Below are positions 37,650-44,781 of a DNA stretch of 64,000 nucleotides, in pieces. Made by a program: the position numbers and the translations under genes. This stretch comes from a beta proteobacterium AAP51 (GTDB lineage: Bacteria > Pseudomonadota > Gammaproteobacteria > Burkholderiales > Burkholderiaceae_C), in NCBI GenBank assembly GCA_001295905.1, contig LJHT01000017.1, forward strand, positions 1 through 64,000, written 5' to 3'. A model generated the notes under the pieces. It was not told where the DNA came from. It searched no databases and saw only the letters and a list, made by a program, of their open reading frames with translations. The stretch's first letter is position 1. Each line of letters starts with the position of its first letter.

Positions 37650-38701
37650 CAGTTCAGGACAGCGTAAGCCGCGCCGTTCGACCGGCGCAGACGCCAGTCA
37701 GCGAAGACCTGGGTCTTGAAGCCGACCAGGTTGTTCTGCCAGAGGCTGACAAGCGGCCCGGCGGCGTTGGCCGGGGTGGTCGACAGTTGGATGGCCGCTG
37801 CGTCGCTCATGGACAGTTCGCCGTCAGACAGGGCGGCGGCCACAGCGTCCTGGGAGATCAGCGCCAGCAGTTCCTCGCTGGGGCTGCCGGCCAGCGAGCA
37901 GGCAGTCGAGACGATCACCGGCAGACCGCACAAGAAGCCCCCGAGGGCAGTGACCCCCTTGAACGCTTCGTCGTCCTCGGTGCTGAGGAACGTCGCCAGC
38001 TTCGGGGACATGACCCAGGCGCACGTGGCCAGGTCGTTGTCGCTCGACGTGACTGCCGCCACCAGGCTCCGGATCGCGCCCTTGATGCCTGCAGCAGTCT
38101 TCGCCGCGTCGAAGCGGGTCGCATCCTGCAGGATCGAGCCGGGGCTGATGGCAGACCGGACGTTCACCGGGTCGATGAAGACCCTGTCCAAAGCCAAGCG
38201 GACGCCGGCCGTGATGTCGTTCGCCAGGAAGGCCTGCGTGCCCTGGATGCCGACTTCGAGCAGTTCGCTGCTGACCACTGCCATGCCCACTGCCTTCAAG
38301 GGCTGCAGGGCGTCGATGGCAGTCAGATTGATCTCGCTGACGGGGGCAGGAGCGCCCTCGGCGATGAAGCCGGCAGACGACCCCTGCGTGCCGACGATGG
38401 CCCGCGTCTGGAAGGGCAGAAGGCGAGCGTTCGTCATGCGGCCCAGGATCGTGCCGGCCCGCAGCACGTCGTCCAGGTCGTTGAAGACCGAGATCAGGCC
38501 CACGCCGTCGGTTCTGTCCACGGGGCCACTGGCGGCCTTCGTGACGTAGTCGGCCGTGTCTGTCCAGCCCTTGGCACGGGCCACGGCTTCAGCGCCCATG
38601 AAGTCGCCACGGGACTTCGCCAGGGCATACGCCAGGCGGGCAACCTGGAGCCCGCGGGTCACGTTCAGATGCGGGGCCTTGCGTTGGGTGTTGTAGAGCA
38701 T
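37649..38701 (-). CDS. Phage major capsid protein, HK97-fold type
   Basis: 350 residues from ATG at 38701 (AAAGAGAA upstream); an in-frame ATG at 38737 would add 12 residues. The order of signatures fits HK97-like capsid proteins: GSSAGFIAEGAPAPVSEINL (E-loop/P-domain start), LKAVGMAVVSSELLE, CAWVMSPKLATFL, FLCGLPVIVST, and the terminal LWQNNLVGFKTQVFADWRLR. The basic helical N-terminus (about residues 1-60) could be a delta-domain or scaffold region. No head protease gene is nearby to process it. It is the only confidently phage-structural gene in the element. Confidence 0.85.
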   Translation of the reverse strand: MLYNTQRKAPHLNVTRGLQVARLAYALAKSRGDFMGAEAVARAKGWTDTADYVTKAASGPVDRTDGVGLISVFNDLDDVLRAGTILGRMTNARLLPFQTRAIVGTQGSSAGFIAEGAPAPVSEINLTAIDALQPLKAVGMAVVSSELLEVGIQGTQAFLANDITAGVRLALDRVFIDPVNVRSAISPGSILQDATRFDAAKTAAGIKGAIRSLVAAVTSSDNDLATCAWVMSPKLATFLSTEDDEAFKGVTALGGFLCGLPVIVSTACSLAGSPSEELLALISQDAVAAALSDGELSMSDAAAIQLSTTPANAAGPLVSLWQNNLVGFKTQVFADWRLRRSNGAAYAVLN

Positions 38702-38741
38702 GGGGTTCTCTTTCGAGTGGTTGGTTGATGCGGTCATCGTG

Positions 38742-39050
38742 TCAACCACCCCCATCGAGCCCCTCCGCTGCCTTCAGCATGTCCCGGTAGGTCGCCTGAA
38801 TGCTCTTCGGGTAGTGCTCCGGCGGTTGGATGTCGAAGCCGACCGGGCCTTCCATTCGGCATTCGGCCGCCCTGGCGCTCGACAGCAGCACAGCCAGGAT
38901 CGACCGCCCGACCCACCGGCCGGCATCCGGCGGGACAGGTTCGCCAGCAGCCAAGGCCTCAGCAACAGCGGCCAGGTCCCTAATGCGGTCCTCGCGTGTG
39001 GCCCTGGTGCGGAAGAAGGGGTCGGCCGGGAGTGATGGGCGGCGCTTCAT
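38742..39050 (-). CDS. Unknown protein upstream of the capsid gene
   Basis: 102 residues; ATGA overlap with the preceding gene. Helical, begins MKRRPSLPADPFFRTRATRE, contains GRWVGRSILAVLLSSARAAE and PPEHYPKSIQATYRDML. No family recognised; its place just before the capsid gene would suit a small packaging or head-completion protein, without direct evidence. Confidence 0.55.
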   Translation of the reverse strand: MKRRPSLPADPFFRTRATREDRIRDLAAVAEALAAGEPVPPDAGRWVGRSILAVLLSSARAAECRMEGPVGFDIQPPEHYPKSIQATYRDMLKAAEGLDGGG

Positions 39051-39325
39051 CGCCGCCCGGGCCTCGGGTTCGCTTTGTTGTAGGCCTGCATGTAGGCCTT
39101 GCGCTTCAGCTTCTGCTCCGGGGTCAACCCCTTCGGTTTGGCTTCAGCCTCCGGGACAGACCTCAGGCTCTTGTCGACCCAGGCCGGTCGGGTCTGGGCG
39201 AAGGCCACCAGGCGGGCCAGGGCCAGGGCTCCGGCGTCCGGATCGGGCCGTGGCGACCCGATTTCCGCCTGGCGGGTACCTGCACCAGGGCGAACGGACT
39301 TCGTGGCGCGTACGGGGCCCGTCAT
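39047..39325 (-). CDS. Small basic protein of unknown function (element)
   Basis: 92 residues from ATG at 39325 (ATGA overlap). The C-terminus KLKRKAYMQAYNKANPRPGRR region is strongly basic, suggesting nucleic-acid binding; the middle has a helix ALALARLVAFAQTRP. No family recognised. Confidence 0.5.
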   Translation of the reverse strand: MTGPVRATKSVRPGAGTRQAEIGSPRPDPDAGALALARLVAFAQTRPAWVDKSLRSVPEAEAKPKGLTPEQKLKRKAYMQAYNKANPRPGRR

Positions 39326-39546
39326 GCCGCCCACCTGGAGAACTGCCCGCGGAGGTTGATCACGAAGCACTGCGGGGGGTTCGACCCCTCGTAGACGGCG
39401 ACGGCTGTTGCCCCAGTGCCTCCGCCGACCGGGGGCACGAGCCGCAGTGCCTCGGCCACCGCCTGCGCCGGCGTCCAGTCGGACCCCTGGACGACACGTA
39501 GGGCGACCGCCTTGTTGTCGATGACCTTGATCAGCGTGAACTTCAT
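39322..39546 (-). CDS. Small protein of unknown function (element)
   Basis: 74 residues, MKFTLIKVIDNKAVALRVVQ, with alternating strands and a helix (AQAVAEALRLVPP). It ends with CFVINLRGQFSRWAA. It starts a run of six genes joined mostly by ATGA overlaps that ends at 36740. No family recognised. Confidence 0.5.
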   Translation of the reverse strand: MKFTLIKVIDNKAVALRVVQGSDWTPAQAVAEALRLVPPVGGGTGATAVAVYEGSNPPQCFVINLRGQFSRWAA

Positions 39547-39851
39547 GTTGCCGCCCTCCCGTTACCCCGCGGTTCTGAACCTGTGCCAACCTGTGCCGAA
39601 CCTGTGCCAAACCTGTGCCGGCACACCTTCACTGGGCACGGACGGTGGACGGAGGAGGAGACTCGTCCTCCTCCTCCGGCAGCCCCGTGAACAACCTGTG
39701 CCGCCGTTCGTTCACGTATAGGGCGGCGGCACAGGTTCGGGCCCTCCCAGCCCGAGACGAACTGAGGGCCGGCAACGCCATGTGCTGAACCCCCCGCGGA
39801 AGCTGTGCCGGCCCGACCGCTGGCCGAACCTGTGCCGTATGTCAGGCTCAT
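39543..39851 (-). CDS. Doubtful 102-codon frame spanning the iteron-like repeats
   Basis: It overlaps the repA-like stop and the next start by ATGA on both sides, as real genes in this operon do. However, its sequence is low-complexity (Gly/Ser/Thr/Arg-rich, GTGSASGRAGTASAGG) and is largely made by the repeated GGCACAGGTT units read in several frames. It may simply be the open frame through a replication origin. Both readings are kept. Confidence 0.25.
   Translation of the reverse strand: MSLTYGTGSASGRAGTASAGGSAHGVAGPQFVSGWEGPNLCRRPIRERTAAQVVHGAAGGGGRVSSSVHRPCPVKVCRHRFGTGSAQVGTGSEPRGNGRAAT
39578..39836. repeat. Iteron-like AACCTGTGCC repeats, candidate replication origin of the element
   Basis: Seven exact copies: direct at 39578-39587, 39588-39597, 39599-39608, 39610-39619, 39693-39702 and 39827-39836, and inverted at 39728-39737. 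The first four are spaced 10-11 bases apart, one helical turn, as replication-initiator iterons are. They lie just beyond the 3' end of the replication protein gene, the place where a self-replicating satellite or plasmid may keep its origin. Confidence 0.7.
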
Positions 39852-41971
39852 GGCTGGCCCCCTTCGACGATCCTGAAGACCTTGCCCCCGCCTCGCCCGG
39901 GCTTGTCGACCTCGATGAGCCGCCCCGCTGCCAGCAGCGCATCCAGCGCGGCACGGTTCGCCGTACGGGCAAAGCCGGTGTCGTCGGCAGTCAGGTTCTT
40001 GGCGTCGTGGGCCGTCGTCTCGGGGTTGGCCCGCAGGTACTCGACCATCGCTTCTTGCGCCCCGTCCCGCTGGGCTTCGCGTCGTGCAGCCTTCCGCTCG
40101 GTCACCATCGCCCGGCCAGCCTCGCTGACCTCGGGCACCCCCATCTGCCAGGTGAACCCGAACCCGGTGCGCTTGATGAAGATCGGCGTCTGGTCGAGCT
40201 CTCCGTACGACAGCTTGTGTCGCATCAGGCCCAGGACCCGGCCACGGATGTAGTCGTCTTCGCTGGCCCCGAGCTCAGGCGGCACCAGGTAGCGCACGCC
40301 GCCGACTGTCGTCTCTTCGTTGCTGCTGGCCACCATCCTCGTGAGCTGGTGGATGAAGCGGCCGTTGTCGGCGAACGCAGACCCGCCCCGGCCGACGTAC
40401 TGGTCCGCAGTCCCGTTCCGGGCGCCTTCCTTTGACGTGTGGTGGACCAGTCGAACGGCGGCACCGGTCAGACTAGCCAGGTTGCGCCCGGCTCGCATCA
40501 GCTCGGCCATGCCGTCGTTGCCGGCCTCTTCACCCGGGCCGATTAGCGACACCGGGTCGAGGTGGAAGTACGAAGGCTTCAGCGGGCCGAACTTGTCGGC
40601 GAGTGCATCGACCCAGGCCGTCGGCCTGACTTCGTACCGCTCGCGAGCGGCCAGCCTGAACCGCATGCGGCTGACATCGACGACGAGGAAGTCGCGCCAG
40701 ACCTTGGCCTCTTCGGCGTCGGTCAGGTCGAGCCCGGCGACGATGAGGCTCAGGCGCCGCACGACAACCGCCTTCCTGTCTTCCGCTGACACGAACACCA
40801 CAGGCCCGGGGCATTCGACTTCGAGCCCGTACAGGGGCCGGCCCAGGATGATGTGGACCGCTTCCCATATCGCCAGCGTCGTCTTGCCAGTGCCGCCAGG
40901 GGCGACCAGGCCGCCGGCCTCGTTGGCGATCATGTAGCCCGACACCACCAGGCGCTCTGGCTCCATCGCCTCTTGCCGGTCAGCAGTCGATGCGCGGCAG
41001 TCCTCGATCGACGGCAACGCGTCGACCCGGGCCGACACCTCTCCAGCGTCACCCCCGGCCAACCGCTCGGCCATCACCTTCGTGGCCGCCCCGTCCACCA
41101 GGCGATCTACCCCGGCCCGCCGCTCTGCCCATCTGGCGTTCGATGCGTCGCCCCACTTGTCGAGCGCCTGCGCCAACAGGGTCTTGACTACCAGGGCCGG
41201 CACCCCGCGGACGATCCAGGCCATCGACAGCCGCCGCATGGCCTCGTGGACGCCTGCAGCCCCGGTGCTGACGATCGCCAGGAGATCGGCCATCTCCTTG
41301 TCGTCCACGTGAACCCCGCGGGCGGGGCCGGAATCGGCCCGTGGCGCCGCCTGAGGCAGGAGGTCAAGGGGTTTCCCGCCTCCGACCCGGATCGGGGCTG
41401 GGAACGTGCCCGCCTTGCCGACCGGGGTGCCGAAGTAGTAGGACTGGCTGAGGGTGTCAGTCTCCCCAGAGGCCGGGATGCCCCATGACCTGACAGTCGC
41501 AACGAACTCTCGGTGCCGCGCCTTCAGGTCCTCAGTGATCGGCTTCGACAGCGGGATGACGGCCCGCCACTTCGGGAAGCCTTCAGACCATGAGGCGGTC
41601 GGCGCCAGCACCGCGGGGCAGTCGTGCCGCTCGAAGACCGACGCGCCGGCCTCCATCGACAGCTTGCCTTCGTCGTAGTCGATGACGACGGCAGTCATGG
41701 ACAACATGCCGTCGTCGTGCCGGACAGAACCCTTCGCCGTCGTGCTGCCGTCGAAGGTGCCAGCGACGAACAGGCGCAGTGCCTTCTTGTCCTTCGCCTT
41801 CCGCCCGGGGTCGTCCACCAGCCACCGCGGGAGGTCGGCCCAGTCGATGTGAATTTCTTCGAGTCGAGTGGCGGCCAGGTCTAGGAACGTCGATACAGTG
41901 ACCCGGTTCCTGTGAGGTTGGGTCTGTTCTGGAGCGGTCTTCGGGCCGCTTCTTTTTTGCCCGGCGCTCAT
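39848..41971 (-). CDS. Replication protein: primase-polymerase-like N-terminus and RepA-type AAA ATPase/helicase
   Basis: 707 residues from ATG at 41971, preceded by GGGAGGTG and overlapping the upstream stop (ATGA). Residues about 90-190 resemble a prim-pol module (VVIDYDEGKL; TASWSEGFPKWRAVIPLS; YYFGTP). A RepA-like ATPase follows with Walker A GGTGKTT at about residues 359-365, Walker B-like region PVVFVSAED and SYFHLDPVSLIGPGEE, then HHTSKEGARNGTADQYVGRGGSAFADNGR, typical of RepA/DnaB-like hexameric helicases. A C-terminal winged-helix-like tail (residues 640-700) is likely. Together with the iterons it suggests autonomous replication after excision. Confidence 0.8.
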   Translation of the reverse strand: MSAGQKRSGPKTAPEQTQPHRNRVTVSTFLDLAATRLEEIHIDWADLPRWLVDDPGRKAKDKKALRLFVAGTFDGSTTAKGSVRHDDGMLSMTAVVIDYDEGKLSMEAGASVFERHDCPAVLAPTASWSEGFPKWRAVIPLSKPITEDLKARHREFVATVRSWGIPASGETDTLSQSYYFGTPVGKAGTFPAPIRVGGGKPLDLLPQAAPRADSGPARGVHVDDKEMADLLAIVSTGAAGVHEAMRRLSMAWIVRGVPALVVKTLLAQALDKWGDASNARWAERRAGVDRLVDGAATKVMAERLAGGDAGEVSARVDALPSIEDCRASTADRQEAMEPERLVVSGYMIANEAGGLVAPGGTGKTTLAIWEAVHIILGRPLYGLEVECPGPVVFVSAEDRKAVVVRRLSLIVAGLDLTDAEEAKVWRDFLVVDVSRMRFRLAARERYEVRPTAWVDALADKFGPLKPSYFHLDPVSLIGPGEEAGNDGMAELMRAGRNLASLTGAAVRLVHHTSKEGARNGTADQYVGRGGSAFADNGRFIHQLTRMVASSNEETTVGGVRYLVPPELGASEDDYIRGRVLGLMRHKLSYGELDQTPIFIKRTGFGFTWQMGVPEVSEAGRAMVTERKAARREAQRDGAQEAMVEYLRANPETTAHDAKNLTADDTGFARTANRAALDALLAAGRLIEVDKPGRGGGKVFRIVEGGQP

Positions 41972-42306
41972 GTTGCACCTCCCAGGAACCGGGCGCGTTC
42001 GGCCGCCTTCTCCTCCGGGGTCGGCGGGTAGCCGTTGGCCTTCTTGAAGGCCTTGGCCCACGACGTCATGTGGCCGACCAGACGGCGCAGGGCATCGCTC
42101 TCGTACACCGCCTTCGCCGTGGCTGACTGGCGCTGCCTGTGCTCCGGGATTGCGTAGTGCGCTGACATCCGCAGCGAGTTCTCCTCGCGGGCTTCCTCCG
42201 TGTTGGCACGACGCTTGGCCGACGCCGACAGCTTGGCCCGGGTCTCGGGCTTCGACGCCCAGGCCTTTAGGCCGGCGCGTTGACGTTCCTTCTGCTCGGG
42301 GGTCAT
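41968..42306 (-). CDS. NUMOD3-like small basic protein (element)
   Basis: 112 residues from ATG at 42306 (ATGA overlap on both sides). Repeated segments like KPETRAKLSASAKRRANTEE and HRQRQSATAKAVYESD resemble NUMOD3 DNA-binding motifs usually attached to homing endonucleases; no nuclease domain is present. A DNA-binding role is inferred. Confidence 0.55.
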   Translation of the reverse strand: MTPEQKERQRAGLKAWASKPETRAKLSASAKRRANTEEAREENSLRMSAHYAIPEHRQRQSATAKAVYESDALRRLVGHMTSWAKAFKKANGYPPTPEEKAAERARFLGGAT

Positions 42307-42497
42307 GCCTGCACACCCCGCGGCTTCTTTTCGTCCTTCTTCGGGACGTGCAAGTGGTAGATGTCCCACGCCTTTTGCCAGCACAGCGTGGCCTTGGCGT
42401 GGTGCCCATCGCCGTCCTCGATCAGCCGCTTGAACTCGCGCCTGTCGTTGTGGTCGGGGATGCGGTGGCAGAGGGTGTTGAGTTGGCCCGGGCTCAT
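42303..42497 (-). CDS. Small protein of unknown function (element)
   Basis: 64 residues from ATG at 42497, ATGA overlaps at both ends. Begins MSPGQLNTLCHRIPDHNDRR and contains CWQKAWDIYHLHVPKKDEKK. No family recognised. Tight coupling to the AlpA-like gene and replication gene supports it being real. Confidence 0.5.
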   Translation of the reverse strand: MSPGQLNTLCHRIPDHNDRREFKRLIEDGDGHHAKATLCWQKAWDIYHLHVPKKDEKKPRGVQA

Positions 42498-42721
42498 GCC
42501 GATGCCCTCCGCACCGCGGGGCGGCACTTGTAGTCCGACGGCACCTCTTTGCCCTGGAGCCACTCGATGACATCGGCATCGGTGGTCACCAAGCAACGCG
42601 GCGTGGGGGCGTACAGGCGGGGGCAGTCGCCGTCCTTCCTGAGCTGCTGCAGAGTCTGTGCCGACAGGCCCAGGAATGCAGCGGCGTCATCTGGCCAGGC
42701 CAGAGGCTTGGGGGTAGTCAT
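42494..42721 (-). CDS. AlpA-family helix-turn-helix protein (excisionase-like)
   Basis: 75 residues from ATG at 42721 with a GGGGG ribosome site. The N-terminal helix-turn-helix reads WPDDAAAFLGLSAQTLQQLR, followed by the wing (CPRLYAPTPRCLVTTDADVI) and EWLQG, the MerR/AlpA pattern. In P4-like satellites AlpA-type proteins drive excision or integrase expression. It lies between integrase and replication genes, as in several satellite families. Confidence 0.7.
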   Translation of the reverse strand: MTTPKPLAWPDDAAAFLGLSAQTLQQLRKDGDCPRLYAPTPRCLVTTDADVIEWLQGKEVPSDYKCRPAVRRASA

Positions 42722-42733
42722 GTGCTGACCCCC

Positions 42734-42958
42734 TCAGAAGTCGAGCGGCTTGCCTGCCTGGTCGACGACGCGGGCTTGCCCGGCGGAGACCTTGTCGAGC
42801 AGGGCGTAGAAGCGCTTCAGGTCAGCAGACCTCTTCAGCATCGCCGCCCTAGTTCCGGCGCCTATGGCGGCCTTCGCCTCGGGGGTGTGGCGCGTCTTGC
42901 GCACCAGGAAAAAGCCTTCAGGAACGACCGCCTTGGCGGCCTGGTTTGGCTTGGGCAT
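42734..42958 (-). CDS. Small basic protein of unknown function (element)
   Basis: 74 residues. Begins MPKPNQAAKAVVPEGFFLVR, with RHTPEAKAAIGAGTRAAML, again like a NUMOD3 motif, and a helix (LKRFYALLDKVSAG). First gene of the leftward operon. An extended -10-like TGATATAGA lies at about 43121-43129 on the minus strand, 160 bases upstream. Confidence 0.5.
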   Translation of the reverse strand: MPKPNQAAKAVVPEGFFLVRKTRHTPEAKAAIGAGTRAAMLKRSADLKRFYALLDKVSAGQARVVDQAGKPLDF

Positions 42959-43156
42959 GGGAACACCTTGTGGCAGGACCCGGGCGCCGTTGTGTTCGGC
43001 CGGGTCGACTGGCTACGTGCGTCTCAGTGCTCTCAGCGCCCGCGGTCCTGCCCGGTTCGCCATCCGGTGGTTCAGGCCAAGCCTGTCGGGACTTCCCGGG
43101 GGCCGTGCGGTGCCGTCACTCTATATCAGGTCAAACCTTCAGGTGTGGTTGCGAAG

Positions 43157-44200
43157 TCATTTCGCCACGAAGGTCAGGAGCCGCTTCTCCAGGGCTTCGA
43201 GCCCTGCGCGGATCTCGGGCATGCGGTTCTGTCGCTGATAGACCTGGACGAGCCGGCCCGGTGAGTGGTTGAGGATGGCTTCGACCGTCTCGATGCTTAC
43301 CCCCTGCTCTCGCATGAGCGAGGCCCCGGTGCGCCTGAGGTCATGCAGATTCCAAGTGACCCCCGATGCCCGGAGCCGGCCGTGGACGCTGATGTATGGG
43401 CTGGCCTCGAACGGGGTCTGTGCCAGCGCCAGGTCAGTGAGCCACAGCGAGTGGCTGCGACCGTTCTTCGTGAGCGGAATGGTCCAGGTCCGATCCTTCA
43501 CCTGGTCGGGCGCCATGCCCAAGGCTTCGCCGATCCGACAGCACGTGCTCAGTGCGAAGCGGAGTAGCCCGGCGTCCCGGCCGGTGCCGTTCATGACGGC
43601 CTTCAGTTCGTCTTCGGTCAGGACCCGATCGCGCGACTGAGGCTGCGGCAGGCCGATGTTCGAGACAGTGACAACGCCCAGGAGATCCACGGCCATGTGG
43701 TCCTGGAGGACTGCCCACTTCGACCACTGCTTGAGCAGGGCAAGCAACTTCCTTCCGGCGTTTGGGGTCGCCTCTGCCTTGGCCCGGACGACGCCGATCA
43801 GTTGCCCGCGGGAGAGGGCAGACAGCCGCACGGCCGACAGGCTGGCGCAGTCCCGGGTGAAGTAGGCCGTAGTCTCCCCCGGGCTCGATCTGTACCTGGC
43901 CTCGATGATCTCGCGGGCAAAGGTCGCCGTGGACTCTCCGAAAGTCAGCTTCGCCAGGGGCGTCGATGTCGGCGCCAGTGCTGCCGCCCGCGCTCTCTGC
44001 AGCGACCACTGCGGCCAAGGCCCGAGCGTCGTCACGGTCCACTTGCCTTGGGATCGCTTGCGGATGACGAAGGACTTGCTGCCCGTGCCTGCCCTGACCC
44101 GGAGGTAGAGCGAGTCGCCGAGGCCGATCGTCAGGTCCTTGTCGGGGGTCGGCAGGTCCCGGATCTGGGCCTCAGTCCGGATGGATTTCTGGGTGGACAT
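43157..44200 (-). CDS. int: Tyrosine recombinase / integrase of the element
   Basis: 347 residues. The catalytic set of phage-type integrases is visible in the C-terminal half: Arg in LSTCCRIGEALG, His-x-x-Arg in LHDLRRTGASLM, His in LNHSPGRLVQVY with the nucleophile Tyr in VYQRQ. The N-terminus has the DUF4102-like arm-binding style (TIGLGDSLYLRVRAGTGSKSF), as in P4-type integrases. The gene lies 86 bases from the right attachment core, and it probably recombines the 19-bp site at the end of fliE. Confidence 0.92.
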   Translation of the reverse strand: MSTQKSIRTEAQIRDLPTPDKDLTIGLGDSLYLRVRAGTGSKSFVIRKRSQGKWTVTTLGPWPQWSLQRARAAALAPTSTPLAKLTFGESTATFAREIIEARYRSSPGETTAYFTRDCASLSAVRLSALSRGQLIGVVRAKAEATPNAGRKLLALLKQWSKWAVLQDHMAVDLLGVVTVSNIGLPQPQSRDRVLTEDELKAVMNGTGRDAGLLRFALSTCCRIGEALGMAPDQVKDRTWTIPLTKNGRSHSLWLTDLALAQTPFEASPYISVHGRLRASGVTWNLHDLRRTGASLMREQGVSIETVEAILNHSPGRLVQVYQRQNRMPEIRAGLEALEKRLLTFVAK

Positions 44201-44286
44201 CTGGTCTTCCTGGGTGGATCTGAAGGGGGTCTAAACACCCTCTGATCCTATCGTCCTACCAGGTAGAGTCCGATTCTGCCCAGGGA

Positions 44287-44305
44287 TCACACCTGCATGT
44301 TCATC
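44287..44305. repeat. Right attachment core (attR side) within fliE
   Basis: Second copy of the 19-bp TCACACCTGCATGTTCATC. It forms the stop codon and last five codons of fliE (MNMQV) and one base of the codon before them, so insertion leaves the protein unchanged. Confidence 0.9.
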
Positions 44306-44613
44306 ACTTCGCTGTAGGCCTGCGCGAGGCGGTTGCGTACCTGCAGCGTGGCCTGGAAGCCGATCTGGGCCTTCTGCATCGCCATCATGGTGTCTTCCAG
44401 GCTGACGTTGGGGTTGCCCAGCGTCAGCTCGCGCTGCAGGTGCTGGGCCTGGAACTGCGCCTGGCTCACTTGCTTCAGCGCGGTGTTCATCGCGGCCTTG
44501 AAGCCGCCTGGGGCAGCCTCGACGCCCTCGGTGCGCGGTGTGCCATCCGGCCGCAGGCCGGCCCGCGCCACGGCGGCGGCGAAGTCGAAGCTCTGGATGC
44601 GCAGGTCTGACAT
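44287..44613 (-). CDS. fliE: Flagellar hook-basal body protein FliE
   Basis: 108 residues. C-terminal half LTLGNPNVSLEDTMMAMQKA...QATLQVRNRLAQAYSEVMNMQV is the FliE signature (split here over its length). FliE joins the MS ring FliF to the proximal rod and is an early export substrate. It is divergent from fliF. Its last codons double as the integration site of the 33665-44305 element; its own downstream terminator region now belongs to the element. Confidence 0.95.
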   Translation of the reverse strand: MSDLRIQSFDFAAAVARAGLRPDGTPRTEGVEAAPGGFKAAMNTALKQVSQAQFQAQHLQRELTLGNPNVSLEDTMMAMQKAQIGFQATLQVRNRLAQAYSEVMNMQV

Positions 44614-44781
44614 GGCTTTGCGTGGGCCTGAACGGAGCCACCCCCATTCGATGCCGGAACTTTAGGCCGCCACCCCCGGCGCCAAGGTGCGATCAGGCGC
44701 GTCTTTGCCGGCCTTCTCGCACTTAAGCCGCGGCACCGGCCGGCGAACAATCTGCGGGCACCCGGAAGTTCGCCCAACCCC
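44614..44781. promoter_or_regulatory. Divergent regulatory region between fliE and fliF
   Basis: 168 bases serving two early flagellar operons. Several GC-rich inverted segments (for example GCCGGCC and CCGGCCGGC near 44736-44741) are present. No sigma-54 site with correct GG-N10-GC spacing was found. A TAAAGTTC on the fliE strand lacks a -10 partner. Confidence 0.35.

Larger units (their letters stand above)
33665..44305. mobile_element. 10.6-kb integrated element in the 3' end of fliE; probable capsid-encoding phage satellite
   Basis: Bounded by a perfect 19-bp direct repeat. Contents from right to left on the minus strand: tyrosine integrase, NUMOD3-like small gene, AlpA-like gene, two small genes, primase/RepA-helicase-like gene, iteron-like repeats, then a chain of small genes with ATGA overlaps around an HK97-type major capsid gene. 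At the left are a short orphan gene, two small minus genes and a two-gene plus-strand cassette. It lacks recognisable portal, large or small terminase, protease, tail, lysis and repressor genes, so it is not a complete prophage. Integration at the fliE stop leaves FliE unchanged but puts 10.6 kb between ycgR and fliE. Confidence 0.85.

Noticed and set aside
33665..44305. Complete prophage
   Set aside because: A capsid gene and an integrase are present, but no portal, terminase, tail, lysis or repressor gene could be recognised, and the length is only 10.6 kb.
44661..44668. TAAAGTTC on the fliE strand as a FliA promoter
   Set aside because: No CCGATAA-like -10 lies 15 bases downstream; fliE is also an early gene not expected to depend on FliA.
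44614..44781. Sigma-54 promoter upstream of fliF
   Set aside because: GGCAC words occur, but none has TTGC at the required distance, so no GG-N10-GC element can be supported.
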